Of a stretch of 64,000 nucleotides of DNA, positions 54,061 to 64,000 are shown piece by piece. The DNA lies in NCBI GenBank assembly GCA_031841125.1, contig CM063108.1, positions 48,072,122 to 48,136,121 on the forward strand, read 5' to 3'. This DNA comes from Acanthococcus lagerstroemiae. Its lineage: Eukaryota; Arthropoda; Insecta; Hemiptera; Eriococcidae. The notes beneath the pieces were generated by a model. The model ran no database searches. It saw nothing but the letters and a program-made list of their open reading frames with translations, and had not been told where the DNA came from. A program made the translations under genes and the position numbers. Positions within the stretch are counted from its first letter, which is position 1; each line of letters opens with the position of its first letter.

Positions 54061-54396
54061 TCATATCATAGTGTGTAACGTATTGCAATTTTCCGGGTGT
54101 CAATGTACTCGTAACTTGTTCAATTTATATTATTCTGGCGCCTAAAGTAATTTGAGCGGTTCGGGATATTATGCCCCGCGATAACATTGCCGGCGGCGAA
54201 AAGGAGGGCGTTACCACTCCCCGCCCACTTAGTCAAAAGTCAATTCTCAATTCTTCAGTCAAGCAGAGGGATGGCAAATCTTGAAAAAGCGCAAATTAGC
54301 CAGCTTACTGGAGTCACCATCCAAGGGAGCTTCCGTATCAGGTAACGGTCCCAAAAGTTATAACAACATCAAAAATAGCTCCGTAATTCCTACACA

Positions 54397-54563
54397 CATA
54401 GGCAGATCCAACGGGCGGTTACCCCCCCCCCCCACGAACTTCATTTTCAAATTTGAAAATACAAAATAACCCGCTGCTATAGACAGTTTTTATTTAATAC
54501 TAGTATTATTATTCATGTTTTTTCAACCCCCCACCCCTTGAGAAAATCTTGGATCCGCCTATG
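54397..54563. mobile_element. hAT-type MITE (GGCGGATCC ends)
   Basis: Ends CATAGGCAGATCCAA and, inverted, CATAGGCGGATCCAA. Flanks CCTACACA (54389-54396) and CCTATACA (54564-54571) agree at 7 of 8. C-runs on both sides of an AT-rich core. Related in its ends to 5527-5663. Confidence 0.82.
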
Positions 54564-54939
54564 CCTATACAATCGTTTTTCTGTGCAACCCGCAAATAGG
54601 TAACGACAAGCCTGAGGCCTGAGGAAAATAGCAGTAACGGCGATAGCACGAACGTGGCTGCACAGGCTACCCAGCCAAAGCTGCCATCTACGAATATATG
54701 TAAGTTAGTAGGAAAGATCAGAGACACGATCAACTTATGACGATTTTATTCTTGAAGAAGTGACAAATAATCTCGAAAATAAGCTAATACGTGTTAAATA
54801 AAGTACAGAGCGCCGAGAGTACCGAGTTAAACGAGTACAAGAATTAAACTGAAGTAGTAACTTAATGAGAGACCAGTCGATGCACGAAATGTGACATGCG
54901 ATAACGGTATCGCATTTGGGTAAATAATAAGCTTCAGTT

Positions 54940-56300
54940 TGCTGAAACTTACATATATTCATCCAAAACATGAATAACTTCAAAGATATGGTCAAGTCTT
55001 CAAATAAAACAGTCGACGCCAACTGCTTCACTGCTAAAGCTTTGTCGAACGATGCAGTTAAAATCAAGGTAAACACACCTAATAAGTAATAACTTCTGTA
55101 AGCTAGCTAGCGGCCTTAGGGCTGTCTCCCGGGTTCGAGCCCACGTAACAACTCGCTACATTTCGACCTAGGCCGGTTTTCGGCAAGAAGAAAAGAAGGT
55201 TAAGACGGCCCTAACAGTCTCCCCGATGTCTCCGAGGTAATGCTGGAAGGGCTTGAGTTGAGAGCAAAATTAGAAAAGAGATTATTCTACACGTATCAAT
55301 TAAAAAGCAACAGAGCCTACAAAACCGTGATCTGCAACCTACGTACACTCAGCCGAGCTGAACGACATTCAGAAGGCACTAAAGAACAAAGGTCATGATG
55401 TACGTAATGCATTGAACATTCGTCATCCTATAACTAAAAATCCGCTTCCTCTGTTTATCGTCGACCTGGAACCGAATGATAATAATTAATTAATCTACGA
55501 TCTCCAATTTTTGTTTCACACGAGAATCCAAGTTGAGGTACCCGGACTTAAACGCGAAGTTATACAATGCAAGCGCTGTCAGGGCTTCGGCCATACCAGG
55601 ACTTACTGCATTCCCCCCTACACCTCTGTATCAAGTGCGGGGGCGAACAAGAATAGAAAATGTACCAAAACGGAATCCAACAAGCCTCCTCTGAAGGAAG
55701 GTACTGAGTAGACAGAGCATCTTCTTCTTCAAGTACGCAAAGAGGTTCCTACGCTGAAATACTGGTATCGAACCAATTACCGCTAACTCAACCATCACAA
55801 CCCTAATAACCAGCCACGAGTAAGAACTCCTGATGGAATACGTGATCCGTCAAAATGCTCAGATTCTTGAATTGCTAACTCAGTTAATGAATAAGATCAT
55901 TTCCCTAATAAAATGAGTGTTCCTGCTCCAAGAAACCATCATAGTCAAACGTCTAAAATTCTAGCATGGAATGCCAATGCTCTTCTGTCACGTAAAAACG
56001 AACTCACCCATTCCTCAATCAAGAAGGGATCGATATAGCATTAATCACAGAGACTCACCTCACCACCAGAGCATACCCAACTTTAACCTACACACATGTA
56101 ACCATCCAAATGGGGCACCGCACAGAGGACCAGCTGTACACATACGCAAAAATCTGAAACATCACGAAGCTGCTATGTTACTGCACCAACCAATTTTGAG
56201 CTGCTTCTGTTGCAATGAATCTCCACTGTGGTGCGTCCATCAATATGGCTGCAGTCTTCAGCCCGCCGAGGCACAACATTGATGACAACGGCATTGCCGG
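54940..56300 (+). pseudogene. Jockey-type LINE remnant: ORF1 (PRE_C2HC and zinc knuckles) and ORF2 endonuclease start
   Basis: 54966-55077 reads NNFKDMVKSSNKTVDANCF and TAKALSNDAVKIKVNT. A SINE follows (55100-55281), then the frame resumes with TYQLKSNRAYKTVICNL and, shifted, DIQKALKNKGHDVRNALNIR, NPLPLFIVDLEPNDNN, then REVIQCKRCQGFGHTRTYC. This is the PRE_C2HC domain and first CCHC knuckle of Jockey-like ORF1. ORF2 begins near 55945 with KILAWNANALLSRKNELTH and GIDIALITETHLTTRAYP, the endonuclease start. Multiple shifts and stops; no RT remains before the sequence ends near 56300. Confidence 0.75.
55100..55281 (+). repeat. tRNA-derived SINE inserted in Jockey ORF1
   Basis: B box GGGTTCGAGCC at about 55130, then ACAACTCGCTACATTTCGAC, CTAGGCCGGTTTTCGGCAAG, CAGTCTCCCCGATG and GAGTTGAGAGCAAAATTAG. 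The A-box region is poor. It splits the reading of the Jockey protein between KIKVNT and TYQLK. Confidence 0.8.
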
Positions 56301-56418
56301 GCATATGCCTTCCCCACCCATTTTTAAATACTGCACAATAATTATTGACATTCTGATACGTGCTGATCGTTTAACTGAAAAACGTACTTATCAGATTCCT
56401 TATAATTATATTTGCAAC

Positions 56419-56632
56419 GTCTGGTTCGCTGAGTGGATAGCGCGCTGGTTTCGGAATCCGGGGGTCCTGAGTTCGAGCCCATGTAGCAGCTCGCTACATT
56501 CTGACCTAGGCCGGGATTTCGGCAAGAAGAGAAGAAGCTAGAACAGCCCTAACAGTCTCGCTTATGTCTCTGAGGTAATGCTCGAAAGGGCGGTTTTGAA
56601 GGCTCGGGTTGAGAGCAGAATTAAAAAAGAGG
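56419..56632 (+). repeat. tRNA-derived SINE
   Basis: Head TCTGGTTCGCTGAGTGGATA with GCGCGCTGG and B box GAGTTCGAGCCC, then the family body (GCTCGCTACATTCTGACCTA, GGCAAGAAGAGAAG, TAATGCTCGAAAGGGCGG) ending GAGAGCAGAATTAAAAAAGA. The best complete copy for defining the family. Confidence 0.85.
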
Positions 56633-56887
56633 CTGAAAGTCGAGAGACTAAGGAATATAACAACAACAACAACAACAACCTGTACCAGTTTTAACACGGT
56701 TAGACTTAGGGTTGATTTCACGCAGATTTTTTTTCAGTGCCATTTCCAAAGATACTTTTATATGAAAATGGAGTTGCTATTGGAAAAAATTAAGTGTAAA
56801 ATCAACGCCGCGTCAGACAGTTAGAAAAAAATATCAACCTTGATTTTTTTGCGGTATTTGGCAATACTGTTCGCTATAATTTTCTAA

Positions 56888-56898
56888 AGATCGTACAT
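56888..56898. repeat. Target-site duplication, left, of the LOA LINE
   Basis: AGATCGTACAT, identical to 62504-62514. Confidence 0.85.
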
Positions 56899-56994
56899 TA
56901 CATTACATTACATTTGTGTGTGAGGTGGCGCTACATGCACCGAGCGCTCAGACTTTGCAGTCCATCGCACTATTCCTCAAGTTGCTGTTAAGGA

Positions 56995-59900
56995 TCAGCT
57001 CAGTAGCCTCACTTTTATAGCCAAAGTGAGAATTTTACTTAGCTCTATCCCTTTGACTTCACTGGGTGCTAGATATTCTAGCCCCAATGCTTCGCGTCTT
57101 GTCCCGGCTATTGCTGGGCACCGACATATGATATGGATCGAGGTTTCTTCCTCTTCTCCACAGTACCTACAGGAGCCGCTTCTTACCACTCCCATTTTAT
57201 ACCACATGTGTTTTGTGGCCCCATGACCGGTTAATAGTCCGACCATGAGCCTTGCATGTTTCCTGTCAAGCCCTAATAGGAACTTGGCATACTTACTGGG
57301 GGTGTCCCCTATCAGTGTTTTACTGACGTTCATGCCACTGGCCGACCGCCAGTGCATTTCCGTCTGCTTGCTTATCCAAGCCTTTACTTTGGATTTTATG
57401 ACGCTGTATGCTACAGGAAGATACGGCCTGGGCGTTGCCAGTTCCTTTTTGGTGCCCTCCTTCGCCAGCTTGCCAGCGATCCTGTTCCCTTTTATGCCGC
57501 AGTGTCCCGGTGTCCATAGTACGGCGACCCGGTTCTCCTGAGCAAGGGTGTATAGTTTGTTAACACACTCCGCCACTACTAGGGATGCAGTTTGGTGTGA
57601 CGATAGTACTTTGATAGCTGATTGGCTGTCTGTACAGATATAGATATGCTTATTAACAAGGCCCTCCTGCTGGCTTCTCTCAATGGCCACCGTGATCGCC
57701 ATTATCTCCGCTTGGAGGATAGTGACGCTCTCGCCCAGTGCCACTGAACAGTTGTCAGCGCCTTTTGCATTCGTGATTCCGATTCCTACACCTTGGTCAT
57801 TCTTAGAGGCATCTGCAAACCACACATTCTCCTCTTTTCCTAGAATGCTTGGCCACCTTTTTTCCCAAGCCTCCCGTGTGGGTATTAGCGCACCGTATGA
57901 TTTGTCAAAGAGATGTTCCATCGCAATTCTATCCTTTGGCATCCCAAAGCATTTGTCTATCGTCCTGGCCATCTCCCATATCCTTCCGTGGCCTGTCTTA
58001 TGGGCCCGAAGGTTTGGTTGACCCAGACGATAAGCCCCCATTATCGCCGCTGCTTCTATAGCAGTGTGAAGAGGTGGCAAGTTCAGGAGCCTTTCTAGTG
58101 CCTTTGTCGGCACCGTACTCATTGCCCCCGTTGTCATCACGCACGCGAGCCTTTGCAGGTGGTCTAGCTCCTCTCTGACGTTGGTCAGGTGGACCCGGCC
58201 CCGCCACACAATGGCCGCATATGTGATTCTGGGGCGTATTACACCGGTATATATCCAGTGCATCATTTTGGGAGAGAGTCCCCAGGTCTTGCCGACATAG
58301 GTGCGGCAAGCCCAAAGAGCCTCAATCCCTTTTTTTATTTTATCTGAAACGTGATCCCTCCACGAGAGTTTTTCATCAAGATATACTCTTAAGTACTTCA
58401 CCTTTCCTGTGAGGGCTAACGGTCTTCCCTTGTATTGCACCTTGATCAACTCCTTGCCTTTCCATTTACGAGTGAAAAGAGTGATCTCCGTTTTGTCCGG
58501 GTTTATCGATAACCCCTTTTTCGCACACCATTTTTCCACACATCGGAGTCCCCACTGCGTTATCTCCGTGATGGTTCCCGGAAATTTGCTGGTTACCACC
58601 ACAACCAAATCGTCAGCGTAGCCCTGTGTGTATATTTTTTGTCCATTTAACTCCTCCAGCAAGCTGTCCACCACCAGGCTCCATAGTAGGGGAGAGAGTA
58701 CTCCCCCTTGTGGGCAGCCATCCGTTCTTGTTGGTATGTTATCCGGATCTTCCTGCCTTTTAGCATAGATACAATCCAGTTTATTAAGCTTTCCTTCACT
58801 TCCCTTTCCCTCAGGGCTGTTTCTATGGATTCATGAGAGGTCGCATCAAACGCTCCCTGTATATCCATGAATGTTGCCAGGACATAATCTCCGCCAGTCA
58901 TCCCTCTCTCGATTGCTGTAACAAGTGAGTGCAGTGATGACTCTACTGATTTGCCTGCCCTATATGCATGCTGGTTCTCATTTACTGGGAATCTTTTCAG
59001 GGTAACCTCTCTTCGGTGCCTGTCTATCAGCCTTTCCAAGGTTTTTAGCATGAATGATGAGAGACTTATCGGCCTGTAGGATTTGGCCTTGCAGGGGTCT
59101 CTACCTGGTTTAGGCAAAAACACCACTCTCACACCCCTCCACGATTTTGGAATGTGCCCTAGGGCTAATGATGCCCTGAGGACCCTAATGAACGTTCCCA
59201 TTATGGTCTCTAGTCCTGTCTGTAGGCAGACTGGATAGATTCCAACTGGGCCCGGTGCTTTGTACGGCGAGAATGTGTTTACCGCCCAACATACCCTGTC
59301 TGGTGTAACCACCTCCTTCGCCGTTTCCTAATCTGTTCCTTTTCGCACACTGTCGGCTCCTGGTAGCGGCTGTCGGGGTGGTGGAGAAACCACCCGTCGG
59401 GAGTTCGAGCGGCCCCTCTGCCACCCACCTTTCCTTACTGAGAAGTTTTTGCAGGTGTGCCGTCTCCGGTACCTTTTCTATAGATTCGCAGAAACGTCTC
59501 CACCCCTCTTGTTTGGCTTGCTTTACCGCCTTTTTATATGCCTTTTGGGCCTCATGATATAATTCCCAGTAAGCCGGTGTATTATTTTTCAGTGCAGCCC
59601 TCAGCCTTCTTCGAGTATCTTTCCTACGTTTCTCCAACTCTGCTGTCCACCAGATGGTTTTACGTAATTTTATTATCTTAGGCTCACAGTTCTTCTCGTA
59701 GGCGTCCCTGAGTGCACCATCCAGTATGTTGGCTTGTGCTCCCAGGTCGTCCACGTTCTGAATCCGCTGCCAGTTGTAACTTGTCAGTCTTTCTAAGTCA
59801 TTCTTGAAGCCTCCCGAGTTTGTTTTCCTAGGGTTCCTAATAGCTCTTTGTTCCTCCTTAGGTGCCCGGATCTGGTATTGGATGTATCGGTGATCCGATA

Positions 59901-60534
59901 AAGACGGTTCGTCCAACACTCTCCATCCCTGGACTCGGTCCCTAAGTTTGGAATTACAGAGTGTTATGTCTATAACTTCTTGCCTTACTTTTGTGACAAA
60001 CGTTGGTTTGCTTCCCTCATTTAGAACAAGCAGATCCTGTGTCGCAAGGTAGTCTACTAGCCCCTTCCCTCTCGGATTTGTGCCTGTACTCCCCCAGATA
60101 GTATGGTGCGAGTTGGCATCGCATCCGACAAGAAGGTCCAGCTTTTCCCTCACACAGTGTTCCACCAGTTCCCTGAGCTCATCAGTTGGGGGAGGGTCCC
60201 GAGAGTCGGATGGAAAATATGCTGAGCATATTACTATCTTCTTCTTGTTCCCTTTCTCCTCATATTCCAAAGTGGCCGCCACAAGATCCCGTAGGGTAAA
60301 TCCCGGTATTGCTGTGCAGCTCACTTGATATGTAAATATCGCTGCACGTGGTCTTCCTGCATTTTTTGCATAAATGAGATGCCCCTGTGCCATCTGTATG
60401 CCTCTCACTTGTCCCCGATGATACCATGGTTCCTGTAACAGGCATATATTTTTTTGCCCCTTTTGCAGCCTCCTGCTCAGTCGGTAACAGGCTGCTTTGC
60501 ATTGGTGCAGATTAATTTGCAATACCCTTATCAT
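56995..60534 (-). pseudogene. LOA LINE ORF2: endonuclease, reverse transcriptase, RNase H, with two frameshifts
   Basis: Part 1 (60534 to about 59340): AP endonuclease starting IRVLQINLHQCKAACYRLS, with catalytic-type LLQEPW, VGCDANSHHTIWG and LSDHRY. Part 2 (about 59340-58740): RT fingers and palm (YKAPGPVGIYPVCLQTGLET, KSYRPISLSSF, ATFMDIQGAFDATSHESI). Part 3 (about 58740-56995): GCPQGGVLSPLLW-type motif B, catalytic GYADDLVVVV, then RNase H (FADASKNDQGVGIG, LQAEIMAITVAIE, ICTDSQSAIK, TPGHCGIKGNRIAGKLA) and a Cys/His knuckle (CRYCGEEEETSIHIICRC). Frames change at roughly 59330-59390 and 58740. In RNase H the last expected acidic residue (usually GNExAD) is Gly. RT motifs A and C are intact. 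Confidence 0.87.
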
Positions 60535-60561
60535 TCCGTGTATAGCTTTTCTCTGTTATCC

Positions 60562-61650
60562 TCAGACTGTCACCTTGACATCAACCAGGCGGTCCAGGAA
60601 AAACAGCTTGTTGCCCTTTCTTCTCAGGTACTTCACTGACTCCTCGTCGATACCCACCGCCAGAAGTGTACCTTTCGGTTCCTCCCTGCAATGGGCAACG
60701 TTCCAGGACCCAGCAGACAGCCCCTGATTCTGCAGCTCCAGCCTCTTTAGGAGCACTTGCGCTGTTCGCCCACTTGTAGGCAGCCAGACGGACGCGCTGG
60801 TCAGCTTCGGCAGACCCTCCCAGGGTGCGACTTTGAGAGTTTCCTCCCCCAGTCGCACCCTGCTGGCGAGCCCCGCCAAGAAGCGTTCCCGGCTCGTCTG
60901 GTCCGCGCATACCACCTGTAGTGTTCCTTGATACAGCGTTATTTGTTTGATGTTCGGTAACGCCGTTTCCGGTAGTTCCCAAAGCATCTCACGAATAACG
61001 CCTTTGGCGTCCTTTGCTTCCTCGGCCGTCAGAGTGGTCTTCGGGTAGCCGTCCCGAAAGATGGCCACCTTATGTCCCTCCTCCGCCGCCGCCGAAGCAT
61101 AGGTCGTCGTCCTACTCTTTTTTGGCGCTGCCTTCTCGGGTCCCGTCGACGGGGTTTCCCGCAGTCTCTTGCCTGACAATGGAGTTCCCGCAGAGGTTCC
61201 CTTTTCAGGTGTGCCCTCCTTGGTTCCTCCACCGTCCTCCTGCTGTCTCTGCTTCTCACGCTGCACCTTCCTTTTCTGCGCTCCTGTACGTTTTCTCCTT
61301 TCCTCTTCTGTTGTTTTGGCGACGGATCCCTGGTTCCCTGGTCCGCCCGCTCGTGTCCCTGCTTCACCGGATCCACCCGTAGATGTCTCCGGTTCCGCTG
61401 GTCCAACCGTGGGTGTCCCTGGTTCCCTGGTCTCCGTCTCCATCTTCTCGCCCAGCGTCACTCGGTCCATCACTTCTGACAGCCCTTCCGCTGCACGCTT
61501 CTCTCCAGCGTCCCTGCGGGTCCAGCTTTCGCCAGCCCCAGCAGGTCCGCTTTCCTTACTTAAAAAAAAATTAGATTTTGTTCCTTCCATATGGTTCCCA
61601 CGAGTACCAGAGAAATATATCGTCCACCGTGGCAGAGCTCCGAGTACCAC
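60562..61650 (-). CDS. LOA LINE ORF1 protein (DUF4780-like), intact
   Basis: A 362-codon frame ending 27 bases before ORF2's first Met. The N-terminal ~150 residues are low-complexity and charged (ERRKRTGAQKRKVQREKQRQ), with Gly/Thr/Pro-rich segments. The C-terminal ~180 residues include VAIFRDGYPKTTLTAEEA, LYQGTLQVVCADQTSRERFL, LKVAPWEGLPKLTSASVWLP and LELQNQGLSAGSWNVAHCRE, which matches my recollection of the DUF4780 family found in LOA-type ORF1 proteins (RNA-binding/chaperone role inferred). An in-frame Met at 61590 (MEGTKSNFF) is a plausible alternative start. Confidence 0.82.
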   Translation of the reverse strand: MVLGALPRWTIYFSGTRGNHMEGTKSNFFLSKESGPAGAGESWTRRDAGEKRAAEGLSEVMDRVTLGEKMETETREPGTPTVGPAEPETSTGGSGEAGTRAGGPGNQGSVAKTTEEERRKRTGAQKRKVQREKQRQQEDGGGTKEGTPEKGTSAGTPLSGKRLRETPSTGPEKAAPKKSRTTTYASAAAEEGHKVAIFRDGYPKTTLTAEEAKDAKGVIREMLWELPETALPNIKQITLYQGTLQVVCADQTSRERFLAGLASRVRLGEETLKVAPWEGLPKLTSASVWLPTSGRTAQVLLKRLELQNQGLSAGSWNVAHCREEPKGTLLAVGIDEESVKYLRRKGNKLFFLDRLVDVKVTV

Positions 61651-62503
61651 GGCAAGCTTACTTACTGAGGGAGATCAGCCGGTATCCCTCAGGTTCCTAT
61701 TCGCGACTGTTTTAGCCCAACAGCCATGCATCCCTTCGGCATAGGTAACACCAACCTTGGGATTGGGATTTAAAAGGAAATATAGAGCGTGCTGAAAATC
61801 ACCCCGCACCAGCAATATAAGGGTGATCAAATCGTTCTCTTATGGGGCAACCCATGTAAAATGCAATTTTTCAAGGAGTTCTAATTTTCTCAGAATTTTT
61901 TATTTGAAATCGATTTGTCTTTTTTTTTATTATTTATAACTATTTCAACAAAATGTAGGACATACATTTTTCAGAAAAAAAAAGTATGACGGAGAAATTC
62001 AAGTTTGAAAATGAAAATTTTCCCATTTAAAATACATGGGCTTTTCTGGTTCGATAAAAATCCACCAGATGTCAGCCACTTTGCTTTTAAATCCCAATTG
62101 GGCCCGTAGCTGTACTGAGATACAGGCTACGGAAAGAAGGGGGTAGGCAACTCATCGTCTGTCGTACACGGGTCACCCGACGCTGGTGACGGCCCTCACT
62201 GCTACATACCCGATTTTGAAAGGGGAGCAGCTTTGCCGTCTATGCCACACGACCATTCTGACTTTACGTCGTCGGGTCTTTCTTTCGCATCCAACGTCGG
62301 GTTCCCCGCCTAGCGCACAGATTCCGAGCGCGGGACGTGCTTAACTATAGGGACTGAAAGAAGTTAAGACACTAGCGTAAGGTCCTCGGGTGCGCCACGC
62401 CCGTACTTGCCAGCTGCAAGCCCTTGAGGTTCCCTTTTAGTCGCCTTTTACGACAGGCAGGGTTACCGTGGGAATATTCTGCTACCCGTCCCCACACGGG
62501 GCA
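61651..62503 (-). promoter_or_regulatory. 5' UTR of the LOA LINE
   Basis: About 850 bases without coding capacity. On the minus strand it opens with GGTAGCAGAATATTCCCACG and CCTGCCTGTCGTAAAAGGCG, a 5'-end pattern I recognise from insect R1/LOA-group elements. An internal promoter is expected for this group, but its position is not visible here. Confidence 0.6.
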
Positions 62504-62514
62504 AGATCGTACAT
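62504..62514. repeat. Target-site duplication, right, of the LOA LINE
   Basis: AGATCGTACAT, identical to 56888-56898. Confidence 0.85.
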
Positions 62515-63756
62515 AGTCATCAGTTCTAAATGTGGGAAAAAATATTGTGGTAGATGTTTTGAAACATACATTCTACAAAAATCTCTGCCGTCAATTCCTA
62601 CAGTAGGCAAACTATTATACATGCAGGTTTCAAAGTCCATTTAATTAAGGCGTTGTAGCACAATAGGCGACAAACTATTACATGCACATGCAGGTTACAA
62701 AGTCCATTTAATTAAGGCGCTGTAGAACAATAGGCATGGTGGACTAATAACAGGGCAACAACTTACTATCATAATAATGGTGAACTAAGGGAATCAATTC
62801 ATTTGAGCATCAAATTTTACGTTTATTTTTAATGAAATTCTATATTTGGGTATAATATCTGGCTTTAGAAATAACGAGCTCACTCGAGTGCTTTTTTCCC
62901 ATATGACACCGCACCCACGGCCCCAGAAACTACCCTTTCGAGTATTGCATCAGTGGCCGGAGGGACACCTTGAGGCCGGGCCCGAGCCTCCATTTCTCCA
63001 TGCCGCAACTGGTGCGCGCGTCCTGCAAGGGCCACAATAGGGTTCCCTACTGACCGAGGTCCGCACTCCCTAAGCACTCGCCTGGAATTCAGGTCCCCCA
63101 CAACAGGACGCACTGCCTCTTCACTCACCCCTCTCCTCTTCGTCTTGGTCCGTGTGTCGATGCAGGCAGGCAGTGACGACGGGGGAGCCCTGCCATAACC
63201 CGAGTACTTAAATGGTCTTTTGTCGCGTTTTGGGACCGGGGCCAGCAAGACGCGCTTTCCGGGGATGGGTGGTTGCCGAAGTCGCGGTAATGGGTGACCT
63301 CACGGGGCACATTGCGGGAACGAAGACTTCAAAACGCGGACATCTTCGACAACGAGTAATAATAACGACACGGAGGTTGGGACTGAGATAAGTACATTTT
63401 ACAATTTACTTTTTACAGGACACTAAAATGCGCGGACGGCAACTTTTATGAATTATACGTTAAGAGTATGCAGACTGTCACAGACGACAGCAAAAATGGC
63501 AGATGACGGAAATGTACACAGGAGGGGGGCGCAAGTGCTCCCCGATAAACGTAATAACGATTACACATAGCGAAGCATTCCCTAGTGGTACTTGCGACAG
63601 AGAAGGCGGCGAACTGCCAGCAGTTAGGAGAAGTTCGGGGTTCACCAGTAACCAGTAACCAGTAATAAATAAAATGGGTTGTAGACATGCAGGAAGTAAA
63701 TTTACTTGATAAATAAATAAACATTTTTATAAATAGTAAATGTGTAACTCGATTAC
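62515..63756. other. Intergenic DNA between LINE and UGT-D with a dispersed-repeat fragment
   Basis: 62893-62970 resembles 7975-8045. The GC-rich part 62890-63320 has open minus frames, but no domain is recognised. CCAGTAACCAGTAACCAGTAA is a short triplication at about 63643-63664. UGT-D's 3' UTR should be at the right end. Confidence 0.35.
62608..62733. repeat. 63-bp direct tandem duplication
   Basis: The unit starting CAAACTATTA at 62608 repeats at 62671. Both contain AAAGTCCATTTAATTAAGGC and GTAG-ACAATAGGC, with a few differences. Confidence 0.85.
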
Positions 63757-64000
63757 CTACATTCTTTTTTCTTTTTTCTTTTTAGTATTGCAGCATGCAG
63801 TATAACTTATTAAGTTAACATAAAGTCTTCTTAACACGTAGAACATCACGAACAATGCTGTAATAACAATTACAGATACTACAAGGATGACATCAAGCAA
63901 ACAATACTGATACAGAGGCATTTCAGAGCCTACAGGCGCCAAATGTGAGGCTCCCTTGTGCCTGATTACATACTCAGTCCAATATACAACTGACTCTTGG
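63757..64000 (-). CDS. UGT: UDP-glycosyltransferase D, last exon (partial at window edge)
   Basis: The minus strand from 64000 is open to a stop at 63757: QESVVYWTEYVIRHKGASHL, APVGSEMPLYQYCLLDVILV, VSVIVITALFVMFYVLRR and tail CCNTKKKKEKRM. This is the C-terminal membrane helix and lysine-rich ER tail seen at the end of UGT-A, B and C (compare QESAVYWTEYVIRHNGASHL in B). The exon's acceptor is beyond the window, so the gene continues to the right. Same orientation as the others, making it at least the fourth member of the array. Confidence 0.9.
   Translation of the reverse strand, partial: QESVVYWTEYVIRHKGASHLAPVGSEMPLYQYCLLDVILVVSVIVITALFVMFYVLRRLYVNLISYTACCNTKKKKEKRM

Larger units (their letters stand above)
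56899..62503 (-). mobile_element. Almost full-length LOA-type non-LTR retrotransposon
   Basis: 5.6 kb on the minus strand with 5' UTR (62503 to ~61650; begins with GGGTAGCAGAATATTCCCAC after a few bases), ORF1 (61650-60562), ORF2 (60534-56995: endonuclease, RT, RNase H) and a short 3' end with TGTAA repeats (about 56899-56915). The same 11 bases, AGATCGTACAT, flank both ends. Presence of RNase H and the endonuclease style (GCDANSHHTIWGS, SLSDHRYIQYQI) point to the LOA/Lian group. ORF1 is intact and ORF2 has two frameshifts, so it is young but not autonomous as assembled. Confidence 0.88.

Noticed and set aside
57026..61744. Several plus-strand open frames (for example 61169-61744, 57683-58021)
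   Set aside because: They are shadows of the minus-strand LINE ORFs, without domain content.
1..64000. CRISPR arrays, bacterial operons or prophage
   Set aside because: The DNA has spliced genes, LINEs and MITEs; the repeats found are transposon ends, tandem duplicates or microsatellites with no spacer pattern.

Overview
The window is eukaryotic, AT-rich, intron-bearing and full of transposons. The gene content (a tandem UDP-glycosyltransferase family with ER-retention tails, an animal-type fatty acid synthase exon) and the repeats (RTE, LOA, Jockey and R1-like LINEs, hAT MITEs, tRNA-derived SINEs) point to an arthropod. An insect, possibly a hemipteran, is my best guess; no species is claimed.

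Real host genes are few and all lie on the minus strand. At the left edge (493-660) is what looks like the first coding exon of a fatty acid synthase. The core is a tandem array of UGT genes: UGT-A (17088-21442), UGT-B (25656-28269), UGT-C (41675-43786) and the last exon of UGT-D (63757-64000, cut by the window edge). A, B and C share five matching exons with nearly identical lengths (about 339/460/220/220/300 nt), conserved splice phases, a C-terminal membrane helix and a lysine-rich tail, so they arose by local duplication. In each the first short coding exon carrying the start Met was not found. UGT-B has Gln where the others have the N-terminal catalytic His.

Nearly everything else is mobile DNA. 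1055-4230: RTE-type LINE copy 1 with three nested insertions. 8238-11002: a second copy, inverted. 13861-15490: a foldback element with ~660-bp arms. 22417-25360: a degenerate DNA transposon with ~210-bp terminal inverted repeats, coding for a protein with an XPG-like nuclease motif pair and a Cys-rich tail (Academ-like). 30728-31204: Penelope-like fragment. 37080-39756: RTE fused to an R1-like 3' end. 45323-51548: LINE remnants and SINEs. 54940-56300: Jockey remnant. 56899-62503: an almost full-length LOA-type LINE flanked by an 11-bp target-site duplication. At least nine hAT-type MITEs, several with clear 8-bp target duplications, are scattered through introns and intergenic DNA.

Two stretches (32495-35565 and 52180-54060) are old copies of one another in the same order and orientation, and each holds a conserved 9-codon minus-strand start exon ending in a splice donor. 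A 500-N assembly gap (40798-41297) is flanked by a nearly identical ~120-bp sequence on both sides.
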